From contig OX442317.1 of assembly GCA_949358305.1 (NCBI GenBank), forward strand, positions 14,822,491 through 14,886,490: DNA of 64,000 nt, read 5' to 3'. Both the position numbers and the translations under genes were made by a program. Origin of the DNA: Strigamia acuminata (lineage: Eukaryota > Arthropoda > Chilopoda > Geophilomorpha > Linotaeniidae). The notes under the pieces were generated by a model. That model worked only from the letters and a program-made list of their open reading frames with translations, searched no databases and was not told the origin of the DNA. Positions within the stretch are counted from its first letter, which is position 1, and each line of letters starts with the position of its first letter. Positions 43,906 to 58,300 of this stretch are shown here, piece after piece.

Positions 43906-46900
43906 ATGACATCAAAAGTTTATTCTTTCAAATTATTGCTTGGATGTTGCTAAAACTTACATTGAAGCTTTCTACTAAGGTTTAAACACTATTTCAGAAC
44001 ATTCAGAGACATTGGTCTTGTGATGTTTGTGCTAAGTCAACTGTGATGAGATCAAAAGTCTATTCTCCAAAATCATTGCTTGGATGTTGCTAAAACTTAC
44101 ATTGAAGCCTTCTACTAAGGTTTAAACACTATTTCAGAACATTCAGACACATTGGTCTTGTGGTGTTTGTGCTAAGTCAACTGTGACGTCAAATGAGATC
44201 AAAAGTTTATTCTTTCAAATTATTGCTTGGATGTTGCTAAAACTTACATTGAAGCTTTCTACTAAGGTTTAAACACTATTTCAGAACATTCAGAAACATT
44301 GGTCTTGTGATGTTTGTGCTAAGTCAACTGTGATGTCAAATGGGATCAAAAGTTTATTCTTCCAAATCATTGCTTGGATGTTGCTAAAACTTACATTGAA
44401 GCCTTCTACTAAGGTTTAAACACTATTTCAGAACATTCAGAGACATTGGTCTTGTGATGTTTGTGCTAAGTCAACTGTGATGTCAAATGAGATCAAAAGT
44501 TTATTCTTTCAAATCATTGCTTGGATGTTGCTAAAACTTACATTAAAGCTTTCTACTAAAGTTTAAACACTATTTCAGAACATTCAGAGACATTGGTCTT
44601 GTGGTGTTTGTGCTAAGTCAACTGTGATGAGATCAAAAGTCTATTCTCCCAAATCATTGCTTAGATGTTGCTAAAACTTACATTGAAGCCGTCTACTAAG
44701 GTTTAAACACTATTTCAAAACATTCAGAGACATTGGTCTTGTGATGTTTGTGCTAAGTCAACTGTGATGAGATCAAAAGTCTATTCTCCCAAATCATTGC
44801 TTGGATGTTGCTAAAACTTACATTGAAGCCTTCTACTAAGGTTTAAACACTATTTCAGAACATTCAGAGACATTGGTTTGTGGTGTTTGTGCTAAGTCAA
44901 CTGTGATGTCAAATGAGATCAAAAGTTTATTCTTTCAAATTATTGCTTGGATGTTGCTAACACTTAGATTGAAGCCTTCTACTAAGGTTTAAATACTATT
45001 TCTAAACATTCAGAGACATTGGTCTTGTGGTGTTTGTGCTAAGTCAACTGTGATGTCAAATGAGATCAAAAGTTTATTCTTTCAAATTATTGCTTGGATG
45101 TTGCTAAAACTAACATTGAAGCCTTCTACTAAGGTTTAAACACTATTTCAGAACATTCAGAGACATTGGTCTTGTGGTGTTTGTGCTAAGTCAACTGTGA
45201 TGAGATCAAAAGTCTATTTTCCCAAATCATTTCTTGGATGTTGCTAAAACTTACATTAAAGCTTTCTACTAAGGTTTAAACACTATTTCAGAACATTCAG
45301 AGACATTGGTCTTGTGATGTTTGTGCTAAGTCAACTGTGATGAGATCAAAAGTCTATTCTCCCAAATCATTGCTTGGATGTTGCTAAAACTTACATTAAA
45401 GCTTTCTACTAAGGTTTAAACACTATTTCAAAACATTCAGAGACATTGGTCTTGTGATGTTTGTGCTAAGTCAACTGTGATGAGATCAAAAGTCTATTCT
45501 CCCAAATCATTGCTTGGATGTTGCTAAAACTTACATTAAAGCTTTCTACTAAGGTTTAAACACTATTTCAAAACATTCAGAGACATTGGTCTTGTGATGT
45601 TTGTGCTAAGTCAACTGTGATGAGATCAAAAGTCTATTCTCCCAAATCATTGCTTAGATGTTGCTAAAACTTACATTGAAGCCGTCTACTAAGGTTTAAA
45701 CACTATTTCAGAACATTCAGAGACATTGGTCTTGTGGTGTTTGTGCTAAGTCAACTGTGATGAGATCAAAAGTCTATTCTCCCAAATCATTGCTTGGATG
45801 TTGCTAAAACTTACATTGAAGCCGTCTACTAAGGTTTAAACACTATTTCAGAACATTTAGAGACATTGGTCTTGTGGTGTTTGTGCTAAGTCAACTGTGA
45901 TGAGATCAAAAGTCTATTCTCCAAAATTATTGCTTAAATGTTGCTAAAACTTACATTGAAGCCTTCTACTAAGGTTTAAACACTATTTCAGAACATTCAG
46001 ACACATTGGTCTTGTGGTGTTTGTGCTAAGTCAACTGTGACGTCAAATGAGATCAAAAGTTTATTCTTTCAAATTATTGCTTGGATGTTGCTAAAACTTA
46101 CATTGAAGCTTTCTACTAAGATTTAAACACTATTTCAGAACATTCAGAAACATTGGTCTTGTGATGTTTGTGCTAAGTCAACTGTGATGTCAAATGGGAT
46201 CAAAAGTTTATTCTTCCAAATCATTGCTTGGATGTTGCTAAAACTTACATTGAAGCCTTCTACTAAGGTTTAAACACTATTTCAGAACATTCAGAGACAT
46301 TGGTCTTGTGATGTTTGTGCTAAGTCAACTGTGATGTCAAATGAGATCAAAAGTTTATTCTTTCAAATCATTGCTTGGATGTTGCTAAAACTTACATTAA
46401 AGCTTTCTACTAAAGTTTAAACACTATTTCAGAACATTCAGAGACATTGGTCTTGTGGTGTTTGTGCTAAGTCAACTGTGATGAGATCAAAAGTCTATTC
46501 TCCCAAATCATTGCTTAGATGTTGCTAAAACTTACATTGAAGCCGTCTACTAAGGTTTAAACACTATTTCAGAACATTTAGAGACATTGGTCTTGTGGTG
46601 TTTGTGCTAGGTCAACTGTGATGAGATCAAAAGTCTATTTTCCCAAATCATTTCTTGGATGTTGCTAAAACTTACATTAAAGCTTTCTACTAAGGTTTAA
46701 ACACTATTTCAAAACATTCAGAGACATTGGTCTTGTGATGTTTGTGCTAAGTCAACTGTGATGAGATCAAAAGTCTATTCTCCTAAATCATTGCTTGGAT
46801 GTTGCTAAAACTTACATTAAAGCTTTCTACTAAGGTTTAAACACTATTTCAAAACATTCAGAGACATTGGTCTTGTGATGTTTGTGCTAAGTCAACTGTG

Positions 46901-49900
46901 ATGTCAAATGGGATCAAAAGTTTATTCTTCCAAATCATTGTTTGGATGTTGCTAAAACTTACATTGAAGCCTTCTACTAAGGTTTAAACACTATTTCAGA
47001 ACATTCAGAGACATTGGTCTTGTGATGTTTGTGCTAAGTCAACTGTGATGTCAAATGAGATCAAAAGTTTATTCTTTCAAATTACTGCTTGGATGTTGCT
47101 AACACTTACATTGAAGCCTTCTACTAAGGTTTAAACACTATTTCTAAACATTCAGAGACATTGGTCTTGTGGTGTTTGTGCTAAGTCAACTGTGACGTCA
47201 AATGACATCAAAAGTTTATTCTTTCAAATTATTGCTTGGATGTTGCTAAAACTTACATTGAAGCTTTCTACTAAGGTTTAAACACTATTTCAGAACATTC
47301 AGAGACATTGGTCTTGTGATGTTTGTGCTAAGTCAACTGTGATGAGATCAAAAGTCTATTCTCCAAAATCATTGCTTGGATGTTGCTAAAACTTACATTG
47401 AAGCCTTCTACTAAGGTTTAAACACTATTTCAGAACATTCAGACACATTGGTCTTGTGGTGTTTGTGCTAAGTCAACTGTGACGTCAAATGAGATCAAAA
47501 GTTTATTCTTTCAAATTATTGCTTGGATGTTGCTAAAACTTACATTGAAGCTTTCTACTAAGGTTTAAACACTATTTCAGAACATTCAGAAACATTGGTC
47601 TTGTGATGTTTGTGCTAAGTCAACTGTGATGTCAAATGGGATCAAAAGTTTATTCTTCCAAATCATTGCTTGGATGTTGCTAAAACTTACATTGAAGCCT
47701 TCTACTAAGGTTTAAACACTATTTCAGAACATTCAGAGACATTGGTCTTGTGATGTTTGTGCTAAGTCAACTGTGATGTCAAATGAGATCAAAAGTTTAT
47801 TCTTTCAAATCATTGCTTGGATGTTGCTAAAACTTACATTAAAGCTTTCTACTAAAGTTTAAACACTATTTCAGAACATTCAGAGACATTGGTCTTGTGG
47901 TGTTTGTGCTAAGTCAACTGTGATGAGATCAAAAGTCTATTCTCCCAAATCATTGCTTAGATGTTGCTAAAACTTACATTGAAGCCGTCTACTAAGGTTT
48001 AAACACTATTTCAAAACATTCAGAGACATTGGTCTTGTGATGTTTGTGCTAAGTCAACTGTGATGAGATCAAAAGTCTATTCTCCCAAATCATTGCTTGG
48101 ATGTTGCTAAAACTTACATTGAAGCCTTCTACTAAGGTTTAAACACTATTTCAGAACATTCAGAGACATTGGTTTGTGGTGTTTGTGCTAAGTCAACTGT
48201 GATGTCAAATGAGATCAAAAGTTTATTCTTTCAAATTATTGCTTGGATGTTGCTAACACTTAGATTGAAGCCTTCTACTAAGGTTTAAATACTATTTCTA
48301 AACATTCAGAGACATTGGTCTTGTGGTGTTTGTGCTAAGTCAACTGTGATGTCAAATGAGATCAAAAGTTTATTCTTTCAAATTATTGCTTGGATGTTGC
48401 TAAAACTAACATTGAAGCCTTCTACTAAGGTTTAAACACTATTTCAGAACATTCAGAGACATTGGTCTTGTGGTGTTTGTGCTAAGTCAACTGTGATGAG
48501 ATCAAAAGTCTATTTTCCCAAATCATTTCTTGGATGTTGCTAAAACTTACATTAAAGCTTTCTACTAAGGTTTAAACACTATTTCAGAACATTCAGAGAC
48601 ATTGGTCTTGTGATGTTTGTGCTAAGTCAACTGTGATGAGATCAAAAGTCTATTCTCCCAAATCATTGCTTGGATGTTGCTAAAACTTACATTAAAGCTT
48701 TCTACTAAGGTTTAAACACTATTTCAAAACATTCAGAGACATTGGTCTTGTGATGTTTGTGCTAAGTCAACTGTGATGAGATCAAAAGTCTATTCTCCCA
48801 AATCATTGCTTGGATGTTGCTAAAACTTACATTAAAGCTTTCTACTAAGGTTTAAACACTATTTCAAAACATTCAGAGACATTGGTCTTGTGATGTTTGT
48901 GCTAAGTCAACTGTGATGAGATCAAAAGTCTATTCTCCCAAATCATTGCTTAGATGTTGCTAAAACTTACATTGAAGCCGTCTACTAAGGTTTAAACACT
49001 ATTTCAGAACATTCAGAGACATTGGTCTTGTGGTGTTTGTGCTAAGTCAACTGTGATGAGATCAAAAGTCTATTCTCCCAAATCATTGCTTGGATGTTGC
49101 TAAAACTTACATTGAAGCCGTCTACTAAGGTTTAAACACTATTTCAGAACATTTAGAGACATTGGTCTTGTGGTGTTTGTGCTAAGTCAACTGTGATGAG
49201 ATCAAAAGTCTATTCTCCAAAATTATTGCTTAAATGTTGCTAAAACTTACATTGAAGCCTTCTACTAAGGTTTAAACACTATTTCAGAACATTCAGACAC
49301 ATTGGTCTTGTGGTGTTTGTGCTAAGTCAACTGTGACGTCAAATGAGATCAAAAGTTTATTCTTTCAAATTATTGCTTGGATGTTGCTAAAACTTACATT
49401 GAAGCTTTCTACTAAGATTTAAACACTATTTCAGAACATTCAGAAACATTGGTCTTGTGATGTTTGTGCTAAGTCAACTGTGATGTCAAATGGGATCAAA
49501 AGTTTATTCTTCCAAATCATTGCTTGGATGTTGCTAAAACTTACATTGAAGCCTTCTACTAAGGTTTAAACACTATTTCAGAACATTCAGAGACATTGGT
49601 CTTGTGATGTTTGTGCTAAGTCAACTGTGATGTCAAATGAGATCAAAAGTTTATTCTTTCAAATCATTGCTTGGATGTTGCTAAAACTTACATTAAAGCT
49701 TTCTACTAAAGTTTAAACACTATTTCAGAACATTCAGAGACATTGGTCTTGTGGTGTTTGTGCTAAGTCAACTGTGATGAGATCAAAAGTCTATTCTCCC
49801 AAATCATTGCTTAGATGTTGCTAAAACTTACATTGAAGCCGTCTACTAAGGTTTAAACACTATTTCAGAACATTTAGAGACATTGGTCTTGTGGTGTTTG

Positions 49901-52300
49901 TGCTAGGTCAACTGTGATGAGATCAAAAGTCTATTTTCCCAAATCATTTCTTGGATGTTGCTAAAACTTACATTAAAGCTTTCTACTAAGGTTTAAACAC
50001 TATTTCAAAACATTCAGAGACATTGGTCTTGTGATGTTTGTGCTAAGTCAACTGTGATGAGATCAAAAGTCTATTCTCCTAAATCATTGCTTGGATGTTG
50101 CTAAAACTTACATTAAAGCTTTCTACTAAGGTTTAAACACTATTTCAAAACATTCAGAGACATTGGTCTTGTGATGTTTGTGCTAAGTCAACTGTGATGT
50201 CAAATGGGATCAAAAGTTTATTCTTCCAAATCATTGTTTGGATGTTGCTAAAACTTACATTGAAGCCTTCTACTAAGGTTTAAACACTATTTCAGAACAT
50301 TCAGAGACATTGGTCTTGTGATGTTTGTGCTAAGTCAACTGTGATGTCAAATGAGATCAAAAGTTTATTCTTTCAAATTACTGCTTGGATGTTGCTAACA
50401 CTTACATTGAAGCCTTCTACTAAGGTTTAAACACTATTTCTAAACATTCAGAGACATTGGTCTTGTGGTGTTTGTGCTAAGTCAACTGTGACGTCAAATG
50501 ACATCAAAAGTTTATTCTTTCAAATTATTGCTTGGATGTTGCTAAAACTTACATTGAAGCTTTCTACTAAGGTTTAAACACTATTTCAGAACATTCAGAG
50601 ACATTGGTCTTGTGATGTTTGTGCTAAGTCAACTGTGATGAGATCAAAAGTCTATTCTCCAAAATCATTGCTTGGATGTTGCTAAAACTTACATTGAAGC
50701 CTTCTACTAAGGTTTAAACACTATTTCAGAACATTCAGACACATTGGTCTTGTGGTGTTTGTGCTAAGTCAACTGTGACGTCAAATGAGATCAAAAGTTT
50801 ATTCTTTCAAATTATTGCTTGGATGTTGCTAAAACTTACATTGAAGCTTTCTACTAAGGTTTAAACACTATTTCAGAACATTCAGAAACATTGGTCTTGT
50901 GATGTTTGTGCTAAGTCAACTGTGATGTCAAATGGGATCAAAAGTTTATTCTTCCAAATCATTGCTTGGATGTTGCTAAAACTTACATTGAAGCCTTCTA
51001 CTAAGGTTTAAACACTATTTCAGAACATTCAGAGACATTGGTCTTGTGATGTTTGTGCTAAGTCAACTGTGATGTCAAATGAGATCAAAAGTTTATTCTT
51101 TCAAATCATTGCTTGGATGTTGCTAAAACTTACATTAAAGCTTTCTACTAAAGTTTAAACACTATTTCAGAACATTCAGAGACATTGGTCTTGTGGTGTT
51201 TGTGCTAAGTCAACTGTGATGAGATCAAAAGTCTATTCTCCCAAATCATTGCTTAGATGTTGCTAAAACTTACATTGAAGCCGTCTACTAAGGTTTAAAC
51301 ACTATTTCAAAACATTCAGAGACATTGGTCTTGTGATGTTTGTGCTAAGTCAACTGTGATGAGATCAAAAGTCTATTCTCCCAAATCATTGCTTGGATGT
51401 TGCTAAAACTTACATTGAAGCCTTCTACTAAGGTTTAAACACTATTTCAGAACATTCAGAGACATTGGTTTGTGGTGTTTGTGCTAAGTCAACTGTGATG
51501 TCAAATGAGATCAAAAGTTTATTCTTTCAAATTATTGCTTGGATGTTGCTAACACTTAGATTGAAGCCTTCTACTAAGGTTTAAATACTATTTCTAAACA
51601 TTCAGAGACATTGGTCTTGTGGTGTTTGTGCTAAGTCAACTGTGATGTCAAATGAGATCAAAAGTTTATTCTTTCAAATTATTGCTTGGATGTTGCTAAA
51701 ACTAACATTGAAGCCTTCTACTAAGGTTTAAACACTATTTCAGAACATTCAGAGACATTGGTCTTGTGGTGTTTGTGCTAAGTCAACTGTGATGAGATCA
51801 AAAGTCTATTTTCCCAAATCATTTCTTGGATGTTGCTAAAACTTACATTAAAGCTTTCTACTAAGGTTTAAACACTATTTCAGAACATTCAGAGACATTG
51901 GTCTTGTGATGTTTGTGCTAAGTCAACTGTGATGAGATCAAAAGTCTATTCTCCCAAATCATTGCTTGGATGTTGCTAAAACTTACATTAAAGCTTTCTA
52001 CTAAGGTTTAAACACTATTTCAAAACATTCAGAGACATTGGTCTTGTGATGTTTGTGCTAAGTCAACTGTGATGAGATCAAAAGTCTATTCTCCCAAATC
52101 ATTGCTTGGATGTTGCTAAAACTTACATTAAAGCTTTCTACTAAGGTTTAAACACTATTTCAAAACATTCAGAGACATTGGTCTTGTGATGTTTGTGCTA
52201 AGTCAACTGTGATGAGATCAAAAGTCTATTCTCCCAAATCATTGCTTAGATGTTGCTAAAACTTACATTGAAGCCGTCTACTAAGGTTTAAACACTATTT
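42730..52300 (+). repeat. Higher-order repeat domain, 3296-bp period (23 monomers)
   Basis: Diagnostic variants recur at exactly 3296 bp: AAATGACATC at 43906, 47202, 50498; ATTGTTTGG at 43644, 46940, 50236. Counting monomer starts from 43898 to 47194 gives 23 monomers, eleven of them long and one with a 1-bp deletion (GGTTTGTGG for GGTCTTGTGG); 23x140 + 11x7 - 1 = 3296. About 2.9 copies are present. The period ends near 52300, where the next monomers switch to the type seen at 27.1 kb. Confidence 0.85.
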
Positions 52301-55300
52301 CAGAACATTTAGAGACATTGGTCTTGTGATGTTTGTGCTAAGTCAACTGTGATGTCAAATGAGATCAAAAGTTTATTCTTTCAAATCATTGCTTGGATGT
52401 TGCTAAAACTTACATTAAAGCCTTCTACTAAGGTTTAAACACTATTTCAGAACATTCAGAGACATTGGTCTTGTGATGTTTGTGCTAAGTCAACTGTGAT
52501 GAGATCAAAAGTCTATTCTCCAAAATTATTGCTTAAATGTTGCTAAAACTTACATTGAAGCCTTCTACTAAGGTTTAAACACTATTTCAGAACATTCAGA
52601 CACATTGGTCTTGTGGTGTTTGTGCTAAGTCAACTGTGATGTCAAATGGGATCAAAAGTTTATTCTTCCAAATCATTGCTTGGATGTTGCTAAAACTTAC
52701 ATTGAAGCCTTCTACTAAGGTTTAAACACTATTTCAGAACATTCAGAGACATTGGTCTTGTGGTGTTTGTGCTAAGTCAACTGTGATGAGATCAAAAGTC
52801 TATTCTCCCAAATCATTGCTTGGATGTTGCTAAAACTTACATTGAAGCCGTCTACTAAGGTTTAAACACTATTTCAGAACATTTAGAGACATTGGTCTTG
52901 TGGTGTTTGTGCTAAGTCAACTGTGATGAGATCAAAAGTCTATTCTCCCAAATCATTGCTTGGATGTTGCTAAAACTTACATTAAAGCTTTTTACTAAGG
53001 TTTAAACACTATTTCAAAACATTCAGAGACATTGGTCTTGTGATGTTTGTGCTAAGTCAACTGTGATGAGATCAAAAGTCTATTCTCCTAAATCATTGCT
53101 TGGATGTTGCTAAAACTTACATTGAAGCCTTCTACTAAGGTTTAAACACTATTTCAGAACATTCAGAGACATTGGTTTGTGGTGTTTGTGCTAAGTCAAC
53201 TGTGATGTCAAATGAGATCAAAAGTTTATTCTTTCAAATTATTGCTTGGATGTTGCTAACACTTACATTGAAGCCTTCTACTAAGGTTTAAACACTATTT
53301 CTAAACATTCAGAGACATTGGTCTTGTGGTGTTTGTGCTAAGTCAACTGTGATGAGATCAAAAGTCTATTCTCCCAAATCATTGCTTGGATGTTGCTAAA
53401 ACTTACATTGAAGCCTTCTACTAAGGTTTAAACACTATTTCAGAACATTCAGAGACATTGGTTTGTGGTGTTTGTGCTAAGTCAACTGTGATGTCAAATG
53501 AGATCAAAAGTTTATTCTTTCAAATTATTGCTTGGATGTTGCTAACACTTACATTGAAGCCTTCTACTAAGGTTTAAACACTATTTCTAAACATTCAGAG
53601 ACATTGGTCTTGTGGTGTTTGTGCTAAGTCAACTGTGACGTCAAATGAGATCAAAAGTTTATTCTTTCAAATTATTGCTTGGATGTTGCTAAAACTTACA
53701 TTGAAGCTTTCTACTAAGGTTTAAACACTATTTCAGAACATTCAGAAACATTGGTCTTGTGATGTTTGTGCTAAGTCAACTGTGATGTCAAATGGGATCA
53801 AAAGTTTATTCTTCCAAATCATTGCTTGGATGTTGCTAAAACTTACATTGAAGCCTTCTACTAAGGTTTAAACACTATTTCAGAATATTCAGAGACATTG
53901 GTCTTGTGATGTTTGTGCTAAATCAACTGTGATGTCAAATGAGATCAAAAGTTTATTCTTTCAAATCATTGCTTGGATGTTGCTAAAACTTACATTAAAG
54001 CTTTCTACTAAAGTTTAAACACTATTTCAGAACATTCAGAGACATTGGTCTTGTGGTGTTTGTGCTAAGTCAACTGTGATGAGATCAAAAGTCTATTTTC
54101 CCAAATCATTTCTTGGATGTTGCTAAAACTTACATTAAAGCTTTCTACTAAGGTTTAAACACTATTTCAGAACATTCAGAGACATTGGTCTTGTGATGTT
54201 TGTGCTAAGTCAACTGTGATGAGATCAAAAGTCTATTCTCCCAAATCATTGCTTGGATGTTGCTAAAACTTACATTAAAGCTTTCTACTAAGGTTTAAAC
54301 ACTATTTCAAAACATTCAGAGACATTGGTCTTGTGATGTTTGTGCTAAGTCAACTGTGATGAGATCAAAAGTCTATTCTCCCAAATTATTGCTTGGATGT
54401 TGCTAAAACTTACATTAAAGCTTTCTACTAAGGTTTAAACACTATTTCAAAACATTCAGAGACATTGGTCTTGTGATGTTTGTGCTAAGTCAACTGTGAT
54501 GAGATCAAAAGTCTATTCTCCAAAATCATTGCTTGGATGTTGCTAAAACTTACATTGAAGCCTTCTACTAAGGTTTAAACACTATTTCAGAACATTCAGA
54601 CACATTGGTCTTGTGGTGTTTGTGCTAAGTCAACTGTGACGTCAAATGAGATCAAAAGTTTATTCTTTCAAATTATTGCTTGGATGTTGCTAACACTTAC
54701 ATTGAAGCCTTCTACTAAGGTTTAAACACTATTTCTAAACATTCAGAGACATTGGTCTTGTGGTGTTTGTGCTAAGTCAACTGTGATGTCAAATGGGATC
54801 AAAAGTTTATTCTTCCAAATTATTGCTTGGATGTTGCTAAAACTTACATTGAAGCTTTCTACTAAGGTTTAAACACTATTTCAGAACATTCAGAAACATT
54901 GGTCTTGTGATGTTTGTGCTAAGTCAACTGTGATGTCAAATGGGATCAAAAGTTTATTCTTCCAAATCATTGCTTGGATGTTGCTAAAACTTACATTAAA
55001 GCTTTCTACTAAGGTTTAAACACTATTTCAAAACATTCAGAGACATTGGTCTTGTGATGTTTGTGCTAAGTCAACTGTGATGAGATCAAAAGTCTATTCT
55101 CCCAAATTATTGCTTGGATGTTGCTAAAACTTACATTAAAGCTTTCTACTAAGGTTTAAACACTATTTCAAAACATTCAGAGACATTGGTCTTGTGATGT
55201 TTGTGCTAAGTCAACTGTGATGAGATCAAAAGTCTATTCTCCAAAATCATTGCTTGGATGTTGCTAAAACTTACATTGAAGCCTTCTACTAAGGTTTAAA

Positions 55301-58300
55301 CACTATTTCAGAACATTCAGACACATTGGTCTTGTGGTGTTTGTGCTAAGTCAACTGTGACGTCAAATGAGATCAAAAGTTTATTCTTTCAAATTATTGC
55401 TTGGATGTTGCTAAAACTTACATTGAAGCTTTCTACTAAGATTTAAACACTATTTCAGAACATTCAGAAACATTGGTCTTGTGATGTTTGTGCTAAGTCA
55501 ACTGTGATGTCAAATGGGATCAAAAGTTTATTCTTCCAAATCATTGCTTGGATGTTGCTAAAACTTACATTGAAGCCTTCTACTAAGGTTTAAACACTAT
55601 TTCAGAACATTCAGAGACATTGGTCTTGTGATGTTTGTGCTAAGTCAACTGTGATGTCAAATGAGATCAAAAGTTTATTCTTTCAAATCATTGCTTGGAT
55701 GTTGCTAAAACTTACATTAAAGCTTTCTACTAAAGTTTAAACACTATTTCAGAACATTCAGAGACATTGGTCTTGTGGTGTTTGTGCTAAGTCAACTGTG
55801 ATGAGATCAAAAGTCTATTCTCCCAAATCATTGCTTAGATGTTGCTAAAACTTACATTGAAGCCGTCTACTAAGGTTTAAACACTATTTCAGAACATTTA
55901 GAGACATTGGTCTTGTGGTGTTTGTGCTAGGTCAACTGTGATGAGATCAAAAGTCTATTTTCCCAAATCATTTCTTGGATGTTGCTAAAACTTACATTAA
56001 AGCTTTCTACTAAGGTTTAAACACTATTTCAAAACATTCAGAGACATTGGTCTTGTGATGTTTGTGCTAAGTCAACTGTGATGAGATCAAAAGTCTATTC
56101 TCCTAAATCATTGCTTGGATGTTGCTAAAACTTACATTAAAGCTTTCTACTAAGGTTTAAACACTATTTCAAAACATTCAGAGACATTGGTCTTGTGATG
56201 TTTGTGCTAAGTCAACTGTGATGTCAAATGGGATCAAAAGTTTATTCTTCCAAATCATTGTTTGGATGTTGCTAAAACTTACATTGAAGCCTTCTACTAA
56301 GGTTTAAACACTATTTCAGAACATTCAGAGACATTGGTCTTGTGATGTTTGTGCTAAGTCAACTGTGATGTCAAATGAGATCAAAAGTTTATTCTTTCAA
56401 ATTACTGCTTGGATGTTGCTAACACTTACATTGAAGCCTTCTACTAAGGTTTAAACACTATTTCTAAACATTCAGAGACATTGGTCTTGTGGTGTTTGTG
56501 CTAAGTCAACTGTGACGTCAAATGAGATCAAAAGTTTATTCTTTCAAATTATTGCTTGGATGTTGCTAAAACTTACATTGAAGCTTTCTACTAAGGTTTA
56601 AACACTATTTCAGAACATTCAGAGACATTGGTCTTGTGATGTTTGTGCTAAGTCAACTGTGATGAGATCAAAAGTCTATTCTCCAAAATCATTGCTTGGA
56701 TGTTGCTAAAACTTACATTGAAGCCTTCTACTAAGGTTTAAACACTATTTCAGAACATTCAGAGACATTGGTCTTGTGATGTTTGTGCTAAGTCAACTGT
56801 GATGTCAAATGAGATCAAAAGTTTATTCTTTCAAATCATTGCTTGGATGTTGCTAAAACTTACATTAAAGCTTTCTACTAAAGTTTAAACACTATTTCAG
56901 AACATTCAGAGACATTGGTCTTGTGGTGTTTGTGCTAAGTCAACTGTGATGAGATCAAAAGTCTATTCTCCCAAATCATTGCTTAGATGTTGCTAAAACT
57001 TACATTGAAGCCGTCTACTAAGGTTTAAACACTATTTCAAAACATTCAGAGACATTGGTCTTGTGATGTTTGTGCTAAGTCAACTGTGATGAGATCAAAA
57101 GTCTATTCTCCCAAATCATTGCTTGGATGTTGCTAAAACTTACATTGAAGCCTTCTACTAAGGTTTAAACACTATTTCAGAACATTCAGAGACATTGGTT
57201 TGTGGTGTTTGTGCTAAGTCAACTGTGATGTCAAATGAGATCAAAAGTTTATTCTTTCAAATTATTGCTTGGATGTTGCTAACACTTACATTGAAGCCTT
57301 CTACTAAGGTTTAAATACTATTTCTAAACATTCAGAGACATTGGTCTTGTGGTGTTTGTGCTAAGTCAACTGTGATGAGATCAAAAGTCTATTCTCCCAA
57401 ATCATTGCTTGGATGTTGCTAAAACTTACATTGAAGCCTTCTACTAAGGTTTAAACACTATTTCAGAACATTCAGAGACATTGGTTTGTGGTGTTTGTGC
57501 TAAGTCAACTGTGATGTCAAATGAGATCAAAAGTTTATTCTTTCAAATTATTGCTTGGATGTTGCTAAAACTAACATTGAAGCCTTCTACTAAGGTTTAA
57601 ACACTATTTCAGAACATTCAGAGACATTGGTTTGTGGTGTTTGTGCTAAGTCAACTGTGATGTCAAATGAGATCAAAAGTTTATTCTTTCAAATCATTGC
57701 TTGGATGTTGCTAAAACTTACATTAAAGCTTTCTACTAAAGTTTAAACACTATTTCAGAACATTCAGAGACATTGGTCTTGTGGTGTTTGTGCTAAGTCA
57801 ACTGTGATGAGATCAAAAGTCTATTCTCCCAAATCATTGCTTAGATGTTGCTAAAACTTACATTGAAGCCGTCTACTAAGGTTTAAACACTATTTCAGAA
57901 CATTTAGAGACATTGGTCTTGTGGTGTTTGTGCTAGGTCAACTGTGATGAGATCAAAAGTCTATTTTCCCAAATCATTTCTTGGATGTTGCTAAAACTTA
58001 CATTAAAGCTTTCTACTAAGGTTTAAACACTATTTCAAAACATTCAGAGACATTGGTCTTGTGATGTTTGTGCTAAGTCAACTGTGATGAGATCAAAAGT
58101 CTATTCTCCTAAATCATTGCTTGGATGTTGCTAAAACTTACATTAAAGCTTTCTACTAAGGTTTAAACACTATTTCAAAACATTCAGAGACATTGGTCTT
58201 GTGATGTTTGTGCTAAGTCAACTGTGATGTCAAATGGGATCAAAAGTTTATTCTTCCAAATCATTGTTTGGATGTTGCTAAAACTTACATTGAAGCCTTC

